Notes: generated from the letters alone by a model not told the origin. A stretch of DNA of 64,000 nucleotides from Candidatus Rokuibacteriota bacterium (GCA_003221615.1 QHSQ01000140.1:1-64000), one strand, 5' to 3'. Positions 27,899 to 37,872 are shown, counted from the stretch's first letter. Program-made: numbers and translations.

Positions 27899-29242
27899 TC
27901 AGGTCGGACGCGCGGCCACGACCAGGAGGCCTTCGACCGGCTTCTTGAGCTCGAGTCGAAGATGAACGTGGGTCAGCCGGCGAGGCTCGAGACGAGCCGC
28001 GGACAGGACCCGGCGCACGTACGCCTCGGTGTGGCTATAGCGTCCGTGCGGGTTGATCCTGAATCCCTGGGGCGCCTCGGCCTCGCTCGCGCGCTCCAGG
28101 GTGAAGACCAGATGGCCTCCGGGGCGCAGCCCGCGCAGCGCCGCCGCCATCACGGGCGCCAGATCGCCGAAGTAGACCAGGGTGTCCGCCGACACCACGA
28201 GGTCCCAGGCCGCCGGCACCGCGCCCACGAACGCGGTCAGCTCGCCGAGGATCAGATCGTCGTAGAGCTTGCGCACGCCGGCGCGCTTGAGCATCTCGAG
28301 CGACAGATCGACGCCGACCAGTCGCCGGGCGAAGGGCTTCACGCGCTCCCCGCAGAGCCCCGTCCCGCATCCGGCATCGAGGATATCGAGCCGACCCTCC
28401 GGCGCTCCCGCCACGTCGGCGGCGGCCTCGGCCACCAGCGCCGGCGCGCGATACTGAAGATTCTCGAGGATCTGGTCGAAGCTGTCGGCGAAGCCCTCGA
28501 AGATGTTCCGCACGCACTCGTCCGAGGCGCGGGCGGGCACCTCCTGTCCGGTGCACGCCGACAAGAGGTGTCGCGCCAGCGGGTTGTCGGGCTCGAGCGA
28601 CAACCACTTCCGGTACACGTCGGCCGCTTCGTCGATTCGCCCCCATCCGTAGAGCGCGGACCCGAGCCGGCGATACGAGTCGAAATGAAACGGCCGCAGC
28701 ATGACGGCTTGCCGGTACGCGGTCAACGCCTCGGCCATGCGGTCGAGCGCCTCGAGCGCCTTGCCAAGGTTCAGGTGGGCGTCGGCCATCTCGGGCCGGA
28801 GCGCGATGGCCCGCTCGTAGAGCGCCACCGCTTCCTCGTGGCGCTTCTGCTGCTGGAGCGCGTTGCCGAGGTTGTTGTGGGCGTCGGCCAGGTCGGGCTG
28901 CAGCGCGATGGCCCGCTCGTAGCAGGTCACCGCTTCCTCGGCGCGCTTCTGATGCTGCAGGACGTTGCCGAGGTTGTTGTGAGCGTCGGAGTAGGTGGGC
29001 GCGAGCTCCACCGCGCGCCGGATCAAGGTCTCGGCCTCGGCCAGCCGCCCGAGCTGGAACGCCACCATCCCACGGAAGTGCCAGGCGTCGGGATAGTCGG
29101 GAGCGACCGCGATGATGCGTCGATAGAGCTCGTCGGCGGCCTCCAGGCGGTCTTCCTTCTGCAGCTCTCGGGCATAGGCCATCGCGTCGGCGAGCCCGAG
29201 CTCTTTCGCCGCGGTCGCGCCCGCGTCGTCACCGGTCGCCAT
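27899..29242 (-). CDS. TPR-repeat protein with C-terminal SAM-dependent methyltransferase domain
   Basis: Tandem TPRs (AEEAVTCYERAIALQPDLADAHNNLGNAL) followed by LDILDAGCGTGLCGERVKPFARRLVGVDLSLEML. Confidence 0.9.
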   Translation of the reverse strand: MATGDDAGATAAKELGLADAMAYARELQKEDRLEAADELYRRIIAVAPDYPDAWHFRGMVAFQLGRLAEAETLIRRAVELAPTYSDAHNNLGNVLQHQKRAEEAVTCYERAIALQPDLADAHNNLGNALQQQKRHEEAVALYERAIALRPEMADAHLNLGKALEALDRMAEALTAYRQAVMLRPFHFDSYRRLGSALYGWGRIDEAADVYRKWLSLEPDNPLARHLLSACTGQEVPARASDECVRNIFEGFADSFDQILENLQYRAPALVAEAAADVAGAPEGRLDILDAGCGTGLCGERVKPFARRLVGVDLSLEMLKRAGVRKLYDDLILGELTAFVGAVPAAWDLVVSADTLVYFGDLAPVMAAALRGLRPGGHLVFTLERASEAEAPQGFRINPHGRYSHTEAYVRRVLSAARLEPRRLTHVHLRLELKKPVEGLLVVAARPT

Positions 29243-29282
29243 GGCAGAGATTCTAGTCGATGGATTCAAGGCGCGACGCCAC

Positions 29283-29323
29283 TTGACTCCGCGCCCCGAA
29301 CGGGCGAGCCTCGCGTGAGGCCA
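29283..29323 (+). promoter_or_regulatory. shared promoter/operator module copy B (upstream of E1 beta)
   Basis: TTGACT-N18-AGCCTCGCGTGAGGCCA, same 24-nt start-to-start spacing as copy A. Confidence 0.6.
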
Positions 29324-29337
29324 CGGGCGACCGCGGT

Positions 29338-29389
29338 AGTGCGCGCTGCAGACCGTCGCGGGGCTGGGGCCCCGCCGGTCGAGGCGCGC
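29338..29389 (+). repeat. leader hairpin repeat, single copy (variant stem GACCG/CGGTC)
   Basis: AGTGCGCGCTGCAGACCGTCGCGGGGCTGGGGCCCCGCCGGTCGAGGCGCGC; ends 19 nt before the E1 beta ATG. Confidence 0.85.
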
Positions 29390-29408
29390 ATATAAACGGA
29401 GGGCGGTC

Positions 29409-30395
29409 ATGAGCGAGCGAGAGCTGACGTACGGCGAGGCGGTGAAGGAAGCGATCGCGGAGGAAATGCGGCGCGACCCGCGCGTGTTCCTCATCGGCGA
29501 GGACGTGGCCGAGGCCGGCCACCCGTTCAAGACCCTCACGGGGCTCGTCCAGGAGTTCGGCACTCAGCGGATCATCGACACGCCGATCTCCGAGCCCGGC
29601 TACGCCGGCATCGGCGTCGGCGCCGCGATGACGGGCATGCGCCCGGTCGTCGACGTGATGTTCGGCGACTTCATCACGCTGACGATGGATCAAATGGTCA
29701 ACCAGGCCGCCAAGGCGCACTACATGTCGGGCGGCAAGATCAAGGTGCCCATCGTCTTCCGCACGACGCTCGGGGCGACGCGGCGCTCGGCCGCCCAGCA
29801 CTCGCAGTCGCTGCACGCCTGGGTGAGCCACGTCCCCGGCCTCAAGGTGGCGCTGCCCTCGGGCCCGTACGAGGCCAAGGGCCTGATGAAGACGGCCATC
29901 CGCGACGACAGCCCGGTCGTCATTTTCGAGGACAAGATGATGTACCGGGTCAAGGGCCCGGTGCCCGCCGACGACTACACGATTCCTTTCGGGGTCGCCG
30001 AAATCAAGCGCCCGGGCACGGACATCACGATCGTCGCCACCAGCAGCATGGTCGCGGTCGCTCTCGGCGCCGCCAAGCTCCTCGAGAAGGCTGGGATCAG
30101 CGCCGAGGTGATCGACCCGCGCACGACGTGGCCGCTCGACAGGCAGGCCCTGATCGAGTCGGCCAAGAAGACCTCGCGCGCGATCGTGGTGGACGAGGGC
30201 TACGAGCGCTACGGCGTCACCGCCGAGATCGCCTCGGTGATCGCCGAAGGCGCGTTCTATCACCTGGACGCGCCGGTGAAGCGCATCGGCGCCATGGACG
30301 TCCCGGTGCCGTTCTCGCCGGTGCTCGAGGATCTCACGGTGCCGACGGAGAAGTCGGTCGCGGAGGCCGCGAAGGCGCTCTGCCGGAAGTCATGA
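29409..30395 (+). CDS. pdhB: pyruvate/acetoin dehydrogenase E1 component, beta subunit
   Basis: RELTYGEAVKEAIAEEMRRDPRVFLIGEDVAEAGHPFKTL; QHSQSLHAWVSHVPGLKVALPSGPYEAKGL. Confidence 0.95.
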   Translation: MSERELTYGEAVKEAIAEEMRRDPRVFLIGEDVAEAGHPFKTLTGLVQEFGTQRIIDTPISEPGYAGIGVGAAMTGMRPVVDVMFGDFITLTMDQMVNQAAKAHYMSGGKIKVPIVFRTTLGATRRSAAQHSQSLHAWVSHVPGLKVALPSGPYEAKGLMKTAIRDDSPVVIFEDKMMYRVKGPVPADDYTIPFGVAEIKRPGTDITIVATSSMVAVALGAAKLLEKAGISAEVIDPRTTWPLDRQALIESAKKTSRAIVVDEGYERYGVTAEIASVIAEGAFYHLDAPVKRIGAMDVPVPFSPVLEDLTVPTEKSVAEAAKALCRKS

Positions 30396-31447
30396 GCCCC
30401 GTGACTCCTCCCGTGCGCATCGACGTCGATCTGTCCAGCGATACGGTCACGCGGCCCACCGCCGACATGCGCCGCTTCATGTGCGAGGCCGAGGTGGGCG
30501 ACGAGCAGAAGCTCGAGGATCCGACCGTCAATCTCCTGAACGAGATGGTGGCCGAGCTCCTGGGCAAGGAAGCCGCGGTGTTCCTGCCGTCCGGCACCAT
30601 GTGCAACGAGATCGCGCTGCGCGTACACGCGCGGCCGGGCGAAGAGGTGATCGCCCACCACACCGCGCACCCCATCAATTTCGAGACCGGCGGGCCGGGC
30701 GCGCTGGCCGGCGTGAACATGCGAGCGATCGACGGCGCGCGCGGTCAATTCGACGCGGCGGCAGTCGAAGCGGCGGTGCGCCCGCCCTCGCGCTACGCGC
30801 CCCGCACTCGGCTCGTCTGGGTCGAGCAGACGAGCAACCTCGGCGGCGGCTCGGTGTGGCCGCTCGAGCGTCTCGAGGCGGTGGCCGCGGTCGCGAAGCG
30901 CCACGGCCTGGCGACCCATATGGACGGCGCGCGCCTCATGAACGCGGTGGTGGCGAGCGGCGTCTCCGCGCGGGACTATGCGGCGCGGTTCGATTCCGCG
31001 TGGATCGATTTCACCAAGGGCCTCGGCGCTCCGGTCGGCGCCGCGCTGGCGGGCTCGCGGGCGTTCATCGACGAGGCATGGCGGTGCAAGCAGCAGATGG
31101 GGGGCGCCATGCGCCAGGCCGGGATCATCGCCGCTGGCGGCGTGTACGCGCTGCGCCACCACGTGAAGCGTCTGGCCGAGGACCACGCGAACGCGCGCCG
31201 TCTGGCCGAAGGCCTGGCCGGTCTGCCCGGCGTGCGTCTCGACCCGAGGACGATCGACACGAACATCGTTTTCTTCGAGCTGACGGGCTCGCTGACCGCC
31301 TCGGCCGCCGTGGAGCGCCTGCTCGTCCGCGGCGTGCGCATGGGCGCGCTCGGGGCGCGCACGATTCGCGCTGTCACCCACCTCGACGTCGACGCCCACG
31401 CGATCGAGCGGGCGCTGGCCGTCGCCCGCGACGTCTTCACGGGCTGA
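30392..31447 (+). CDS. ltaE: low-specificity L-threonine aldolase
   Basis: DLSSDTVTRPTADMRRFMCEAEVGDEQKLEDPTVNLLNE; FLPSGTMCNEIA; PLB-type lysine region DFTKGLGAPVGA. Confidence 0.92.
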   Translation: MSPVTPPVRIDVDLSSDTVTRPTADMRRFMCEAEVGDEQKLEDPTVNLLNEMVAELLGKEAAVFLPSGTMCNEIALRVHARPGEEVIAHHTAHPINFETGGPGALAGVNMRAIDGARGQFDAAAVEAAVRPPSRYAPRTRLVWVEQTSNLGGGSVWPLERLEAVAAVAKRHGLATHMDGARLMNAVVASGVSARDYAARFDSAWIDFTKGLGAPVGAALAGSRAFIDEAWRCKQQMGGAMRQAGIIAAGGVYALRHHVKRLAEDHANARRLAEGLAGLPGVRLDPRTIDTNIVFFELTGSLTASAAVERLLVRGVRMGALGARTIRAVTHLDVDAHAIERALAVARDVFTG

Positions 31448-31459
31448 GCGCGGATCCCG

Positions 31460-32791
31460 ATGCCGACCGACATCATCATGCCCGCCCTGGAGCTGGCGCA
31501 GGAGACCGGCAAGGTCGTGCACTGGCTCAAGCGCGCGGGGGACACCGTGCGCAAGGGTGAGCCGATCGTCGAGATCGAGACCGACAAGGTGACGGTCGAG
31601 ATCGAGGCGCCGGCGTCCGGCGTCTTGCGTGATGTAACCGCGCAGGAGGGCGACGTGGTGCCCGTCGGGCGGACGATCGCGATCGTCGTCGGGACCGACG
31701 AGGCCGGCGCCGCCGCTGCCGCGGCGACCGTCATGCCCCCGGCCAGCGCGGCCGCGACGGGCGCCATTCCGATCCCGCCGACCGCGGTCAGCGCGGCGGG
31801 CGGCGCGGTGAAGGCATCGCCGCTCGCGCGGAGGATCGCGGAGCAGCACGGCGTCGACATCGCGCGGGTCCGAACGCCGAGCGGACGGGTCGAGAAGGCC
31901 GACGTCCTGGCCTACGTCGAGAGCCAGAAAGCCGCGGGGAACGGACGGGAAGGACGACTCGTCGCGGCTTCGCCGAAGGCGCGCCGCCTCGCGGCCGAGC
32001 GAGGGCTCGATCTCGCCGCGGTTCGCGGCACAGGCCCCGGCGGCGCCGTCCTGGCGGTGGACGTGCCGGTCGCGCGCGTTGCCCCGGCGTCCGCCGCGAT
32101 GCCGAGCGCGCCGCGCGTCGGCGCTCCTGGCGTCGGTACGGTCTGGCGAATCATGGCCGAGCGCATGACGACCAGCTGGACGACGGCGCCCCATTTCTAT
32201 CTGGTGCGCGAGGTCGACGTGAGCCGTCTGGTCTCGTGGCTCGATCGGGCGCGCAAGCAGACGGGTGCCCACATCACGTACACGGATCTGCTGATCAAGC
32301 TCGTCGCGGCGGCGCTCTCGCGTCACCCGCGCGTGAACGCGTCATGGAGAGACGACGCGATCGCGCAGCACACGGACATCAATATCGGCCTGGCGGTGGC
32401 CATCGACGACGGCCTCGTCGTGCCCGTGATCCATCGCGCGGACACGCTGGGCCTCGCGGAGATCGCAGCCCGGCGGGAGGACGCGGTGAGCCGTGCCCAG
32501 GCTGGCAAGCTGCGCCCGGGCGACATCCAGGGCGGTGGATTCACGATCAGCAACCTCGGGATGTACGGCGTGGACGCATTCAGTGCGATCGTCAATCCGC
32601 CGCAGGCCGCCATTCTCGCCGTCGGGCGCATCGCCGACCGCGTGGTCGCCCGCAATGGCCAGCCCGCCGTCCTGCCCACGATGATGCTGACCCTGTCGTG
32701 CGACCATCGCGCGCTCGACGGCGCGCGGGGGGCCCAGTTCCTCGGGGCGCTCGCCGATCTGGTCGAGGAGCCGCTGGCGCTTCTCGTCTAG
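31460..32791 (+). CDS. pdhC: 2-oxo acid dehydrogenase E2 (dihydrolipoamide acyltransferase)
   Basis: Lipoyl motif VEIETDKVTVEIEAP; peripheral subunit-binding domain; catalytic LSCDHRALDGARGAQFL. Confidence 0.95.
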   Translation: MPTDIIMPALELAQETGKVVHWLKRAGDTVRKGEPIVEIETDKVTVEIEAPASGVLRDVTAQEGDVVPVGRTIAIVVGTDEAGAAAAAATVMPPASAAATGAIPIPPTAVSAAGGAVKASPLARRIAEQHGVDIARVRTPSGRVEKADVLAYVESQKAAGNGREGRLVAASPKARRLAAERGLDLAAVRGTGPGGAVLAVDVPVARVAPASAAMPSAPRVGAPGVGTVWRIMAERMTTSWTTAPHFYLVREVDVSRLVSWLDRARKQTGAHITYTDLLIKLVAAALSRHPRVNASWRDDAIAQHTDINIGLAVAIDDGLVVPVIHRADTLGLAEIAARREDAVSRAQAGKLRPGDIQGGGFTISNLGMYGVDAFSAIVNPPQAAILAVGRIADRVVARNGQPAVLPTMMLTLSCDHRALDGARGAQFLGALADLVEEPLALLV

Positions 32792-32822
32792 GAGTTCCGG
32801 CGGGCGCTATACTTCGAGCATC

Positions 32823-33575
32823 ATGAGAAACCCCCGACTCGTCGCCTTCGCGCTCGTCCTCGGTATCGTCGCTTCGACGCTCGGCGCCCGGCCCGTCGTG
32901 GGCGCCGACGAGCCGAAGCTCACGCAGCAAGAGATCGAAAAGATCGTGCACGACTACCTTCTCCGCGAGCCCGAGGTGCTCGCCGAGGCCCTGCGGAGTC
33001 TGCAGCAGCGCCAGTCGTCGGCCGCGGCTCAGAGGGCCAAGCAGGCCATCCGCGACCATCAGCAGGCGCTCCTGTCCGATCAGGGCTCGCCGGTCGAGGG
33101 CAACGCGCAGGGTAAAGTCACCATCGTCGAGTTTTTCGACTACCGATGCGTGCATTGCCGCCGCGTCGCGTCCACGATCGACAATCTGATGCGCTCGAAC
33201 GCGTCGGTCCGCGTCATCTACAAGAACTTCCCGGTGCTGGGCGAGCCCTCGGTGCTGGCGGCTCGAGCCGCGGTCGCCGCCCAGCAACAGGGCGGATGGC
33301 CGAAGCTCCACCGGGCGATGCTCGCTTACGAGGGAGATTTCACGACCGAAACCCTCCTGGCGCTCGGCACGTCGGTCGGGCTCGACTCCGGGAAGCTCAA
33401 GACGGACATGATGTCGCCCGCGACCGACAAGGCCCTGCAGGCCAACCTGACCCTCGCGGCCGCCCTCGGAGTGGACGTCACGCCGACCTTCGTGATCGGC
33501 GAGCGCGTCATCAGGGGGGCGCTCTCCGCCGAAGCCTTCCAGGCGCTCGTCGACGAGGAAGCGGGCAAGCGCTAA
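32823..33575 (+). CDS. DsbA-family thioredoxin-fold oxidoreductase, exported
   Basis: Signal peptide; VTIVEFFDYRCVHCRRVASTIDNLM (CVHC); GVDVTPTFVIGERVIRGAL. Confidence 0.88.
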   Translation: MRNPRLVAFALVLGIVASTLGARPVVGADEPKLTQQEIEKIVHDYLLREPEVLAEALRSLQQRQSSAAAQRAKQAIRDHQQALLSDQGSPVEGNAQGKVTIVEFFDYRCVHCRRVASTIDNLMRSNASVRVIYKNFPVLGEPSVLAARAAVAAQQQGGWPKLHRAMLAYEGDFTTETLLALGTSVGLDSGKLKTDMMSPATDKALQANLTLAAALGVDVTPTFVIGERVIRGALSAEAFQALVDEEAGKR

Positions 33576-33644
33576 CCCCGCGCGCGCTCCGCGGCAACCT
33601 TTAGCCGACCCGCGGGTGGGCATCGAGGCGGCCCGGAATAAGCC

Positions 33645-33674
33645 TTGACTGGGCGTCTCATAAACGCCTAGAAT
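33645..33674 (+). promoter_or_regulatory. sigma70-like promoter of the fdh operon
   Basis: TTGACT-N18-TAGAAT; spacer carries GGCGT-ctcataa-ACGCC inverted repeat. Confidence 0.6.
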
Positions 33675-33722
33675 TATGCTCGAAATAGCATATGGTGCTC
33701 ACACCGTAGGCTAATTCGAGCA
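33675..33722 (+). promoter_or_regulatory. nested inverted repeats immediately downstream of the fdh -10
   Basis: TATGCT-cgaaat-AGCATA (33675-33692) overlapping TGCTCGAA(33677)...TTCGAGCA(33722). Confidence 0.5.
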
Positions 33723-33764
33723 ATCGCCCTCGAAACGATAGACTCTGGTTCCACAGGAGAGCCC

Positions 33765-34628
33765 ATGAGTCTAGAGCCCGATCTGGAAGTACCGCGAGGC
33801 GTTCCCGCTGTTCGTCATAGGGTTGTAAAAGTCCGCGATCACGTCGCCTCGGAATGTCAGGACCATCTCGCCGTCGAAGAACCCCTCGAAATCCGTCTCG
33901 GCGGCCTCAGCCTGAGTGTCACCATGCGTACGCCCGGCGAGGACGAGGAGCTCGTCGCGGGCTTCCTCTTCTCGGAAGGCGTCATCGCGGGGGCCGACGA
34001 TCTCGACGTCCTCGCTCGGTACCGCGGTCCGGACGGAGATCCCGAGGACGGCAACGTGATGAACGTGCTGTTGAAGGGCGACCCACGGGTCGCGAAGGAG
34101 CGTCTGCGTCGCAACTTCGTGGCGTCCTCGTCCTGCGGCCTCTGCGGACGGGCCACCATCGACGCGATCCGAGCCTCGCTGCCGGCCGTGCAGTCCGACC
34201 TCGTGATCTCCGTCGATCGTCTCAACTGTCTCGGCGCGGCGATGCATGACGCGCAGGCGACGTTCGAGAAGACCGGCGGGCTGCACGCCGCCGGGCTCTT
34301 CGACGCCGACGGCCGGTTGATCGTGCTCCGTGAAGACATCGGTCGTCACAACGCCGTCGACAAAGTCATCGGCCACATGGTGCTGTCCCGCGGCGTGCCG
34401 CTCGACCGGCACGTGCTCATGGTCAGCGGGCGCGTGAGCTTCGAGATCATGCAGAAAGCCTTGACCGCCAGGATCCCGGTGATCGCCGCGGTCTCGGCGC
34501 CGTCCAGCATGGCGGTCCAGATGGCGCTCGCCGCCGACATGACCCTCATCGGGTTCATGCGGAACGGCGGATTCAACCTGTACGCGGGCGCCCATCGTCT
34601 GGCGCCGAGCGCCGCGGAGCTGGTGTGA
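33765..34628 (+). CDS. fdhD: formate dehydrogenase accessory sulfurtransferase FdhD
   Basis: EEPLEIRLGGLSLSVTMRTPGEDEELVAGFLFSEGVI; SSCGLCGRATID; REDIGRHNAVDKVIGHM. Confidence 0.96.
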   Translation: MSLEPDLEVPRGVPAVRHRVVKVRDHVASECQDHLAVEEPLEIRLGGLSLSVTMRTPGEDEELVAGFLFSEGVIAGADDLDVLARYRGPDGDPEDGNVMNVLLKGDPRVAKERLRRNFVASSSCGLCGRATIDAIRASLPAVQSDLVISVDRLNCLGAAMHDAQATFEKTGGLHAAGLFDADGRLIVLREDIGRHNAVDKVIGHMVLSRGVPLDRHVLMVSGRVSFEIMQKALTARIPVIAAVSAPSSMAVQMALAADMTLIGFMRNGGFNLYAGAHRLAPSAAELV

Positions 34629-34719
34629 TTGGCCATGCGAAGCTCTCAGTACGACTCCTGGCTTCGGTGATTGATCGGCGATACCAACGCCGTTCTCGCT
34701 TCGTAGGAGGAACGTGACC

Positions 34720-37700
34720 ATGCCCCAGATGACACGAAGGGATTTCGTCAAGCTCGGCGCGGTCAGTGCGGGCGCGCTGGGCACCACGCCCCTCGGCTTC
34801 GACCTCGCCGAGGCGGTCCAAGTCCAGCAGAACCTCCGGATCGACGGGGCGAAGGAAGTGCACTCGCTGTGTCCGTACTGCGCCGTCGGGTGCTCGATCA
34901 TCGCCTTCACCAAGGAAGATGCCAAGGGCCACGCGAAGCTCCTCCAGATCGAGGGCGATCCCGACAGCCCGGTCAACGAGGGCCGACTCTGCCCGAAGGG
35001 TGCCACGGCGATGCAGCTGGCGATCAGCAGCCGGCGCGTGTCCAAGCCCCTCTACCGCGCCCCGGGAAGCGACAAGTGGCAGGAGATCTCCTGGGACGAG
35101 ATGCTCGACAAGCTCGCGCAGCGCATCAAGGAGTCGCGCGACGCTACGTTTGTCGCGAAGGACGCCAAGGGCAACACGGTCAATCGTACCGAAGGCATCG
35201 CGTTCGCGGGCGGCGCCACCTTCAGCAGCGAGGAAGGTTATCTGGCCGCCAAGCTCATGCGCACCCTGGGGGTGGTGCACATAGAACAGCAGGCCCGAGT
35301 CTGACACGGCCCCACGGTCGTCAGTCTGGCGGCCACATTCGGTAGGGGCGCGATGACGAATCACTGGCGTGACATTCAGCACGCCGACGTGATCATCATC
35401 AACGGGGCGAATCCGGCCGAGGCTCATCCGGTCGGGTTCCAGTGGTTCCTGAAGGCGAAGCTCGATCCGCGGCGCGGGATCGGCCGCGGCGGCGGCGCCA
35501 AGATGATCCACATCGACCCGCGGTTCACCCGGACCTCGGCCGTGTCCGACGTGTATGCCCGGATCCGGACCGGCACGGACACCGCCTTCTTCGGCGGCCT
35601 GATCAACTACGTCCTCGAGAAGAACCTGATCCATCACGAGTACGTGAAGAACTACACGAATGCGTCCTTCATCGTGAAGCAGGGGTTCGGCTTCAGCGAG
35701 GGCCTGTTCAGCGGCTACGATCCGGTCAAACGCATCTACGACACCTCGACGTGGGGCTACGAGGGCGACGCGCCCGCCCAGGCGGCATTCGAGCGCGCCC
35801 AGAAGGAGATCATCGCCGGCGGTCAGGGCCCGGCCGGCGCGGGCGCCGGGGTGGCGCTCGCCAAGCGCGACATGCAGCTCGAGCACCCTCGTTCGGTGTT
35901 CCAATTACTCAAGGCGCACTATTCGCGCTACACACCCGAGATGGTCGCCTCGATCACGGGGATACCCGCGGATCAATTCCTGGAGATCGCCAAGATCGTC
36001 GGCGAGACCGGGCGTCCCGACAAGGTGATGACGGTCGTCTACGCAGTCGGGCTCACGCACCACACCACCGGCGGCCAGCTCATCCGCACGGCGGCCCTGC
36101 TCCAGCTGCTGCTCGGCAACATGGGGCGGCCGGGCGGCGGCATGAACGCCGAGCGCGGCCACGCCAACATCCAGGGCAATACCGACAACGCGATCTCGTG
36201 GGAAATCTTGCCCGGCTACCTGCGCATTCCGGCGCCGGGCCAGAAGAACCTGGACGACTACGTCACCCAGAGCGCGCCCAAGAAGTTCGACGCGAATTCC
36301 TGGAACTTCTTCGGCACGAACTACCGGAAGTTCATGGTCAGCCTGCTCAAGACCTGGTACGGCGACAACGCGACGGACAAGAACGAGTACGCGTTCGACT
36401 TCATCCCGAAGCCGGCCACCAACTCGTCGTGGATCTCGATCTACGACCAGGCGCTCAAGAAGAAGATGGAAGGCGTCATCCTGTCGGGCATGACGGCGAC
36501 CAGTATCGGCCCCGACGCGAACCAGGTGATGACGGCGCTCGGCAACCTCAAGTGGCTGGCGGTGATGGACCCGCTGCCGACGACCAGCTCGGAGTTCTGG
36601 CGGCGGCCGGGCGCGGATCCCAAGACGATCCAGACCGAAGTGTTCATGATCCCGAGCACGCACTGGATCGAGAAGGACGGCTCGTTCGTGAACAGCGGCC
36701 GCTGGATGCAGTGGAAAGAAGCGGCCCTCGCCCCCGAGGGCGCGCGTCACGACCACTGGGTCCTGGCCGACGTGTTCGCGCGTGTGAAAAAGCTCTACGC
36801 GCAGCAGGGCGGTAAGCTCCCCGATCCGCTGATGGCCGTGACGATGAACTACAAGGATCCGCTCAAACCGGAGCTGGACGAGATCGGCCAGGAGATCAAT
36901 GGCTTCGATCTGACAACCGGCAAGCGGATGGCGACCTTCGGCGCGCTCAAGGACGACGGGACGACCACCGCGGGCAACTGGATCTACACCGGCTCGTATC
37001 CCGAAGCCGGCAATCTCTCGAAGCGGCGCGCGGGCGTCCAGGATCCCAAGAAGAACGATCCCACCGGCATGGGCTACTACCACGGTTGGGCATGGAGCTG
37101 GCCGCTCAACCGCCGCGTCATGTACAACCGCGCCTCCGCGGACCTCAACGGCAAGCCGTGGGACCCGTCGCGTCCGGGTATCGAGTGGGATCCGACGGAG
37201 AAGAAATGGAAGGGGGACGTGCCAGACTATCCGCCCACGATGGATCCGAAAGATCCGAAGAGGTGGGGGCCGTTCATCATGAACGGCGAGGGCGTCGGAC
37301 GGCTCTTCTCGAGCTCGATGCTCGACGGGCCGTTCCCTGAGCATTACGAGCCGGTCGAGTCGCCGGTGGAGAACCCGCTGCATCCCAAGCAGTCGGAGTC
37401 ACCGGTCGTGTTCTTGTACGACAAGCAGGGTGGTCGCGAGAACCGCTTTGGAACGGTCAAGGACTATCCATACATCGCGACCAGCTACAGGCTGACGGAG
37501 CACGAGCACTACGTCACGCAGCACGTGCCGGCCCTGGTCGGGCTGCAGCCGAGCCCCTTCGTCGAGATCCCGGAAGAGGTCGCGAAGGAAAAGGGCATCC
37601 AGAACGGCGATCGCGTTCGCGTCACCTCCAAGCGCGGCAAGCTCGAGGTGCTGGCGGTCGTGACCAAGCGCCTGGGCGGTCTCGAGGTCAATGGCAAGCG

Positions 37701-37872
37701 GGTCTATCACATCGGGATCCCGATCCACTGGGGCTTCGTCGGCATCGCCGCCGACCGGGACCCGACCAAGGGCGCCAACTGGCTCGCCAACGCGCTGACG
37801 CCGTTCGTGGGCGACGCCAACTCGCGGACGCCGGAGTTCAAGGCGTTCCTGGTGAACATCGAGAAGATTTGA
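34720..37872 (+). CDS. fdnG: formate dehydrogenase major (alpha) subunit, selenocysteine-containing, Tat-exported
   Basis: Two collinear ORFs (34714..35304, 35353..37872) joined by in-frame UGA: ...HIEQQARV-U-HGPTVVSLAATFGRGAMTNHWRDIQHADVIIINGANPAEAHPVGF; Tat motif TRRDFVKLG; 4Fe-4S motif CPYCAVGCSII. Confidence 0.93.
35302..35334 (+). promoter_or_regulatory. UGA(Sec) codon and bSECIS-like hairpin
   Basis: TGA-CACGGCCCCAC-GGTCGTC-AGTCT-GGCGGCC; 7-bp stem (with G-U pairs), 5-nt loop, 11 nt after UGA. Confidence 0.8.

Noticed and set aside
30260-32326. 688 aa minus-strand ORF
   Set aside because: Antisense to clear threonine aldolase and E2 genes; shadow ORF.
35305-35352. Formate dehydrogenase as a pseudogene broken by a stop codon
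   Set aside because: The UGA is at the conserved Sec position, the downstream frame is uninterrupted and a bSECIS-like hairpin follows.
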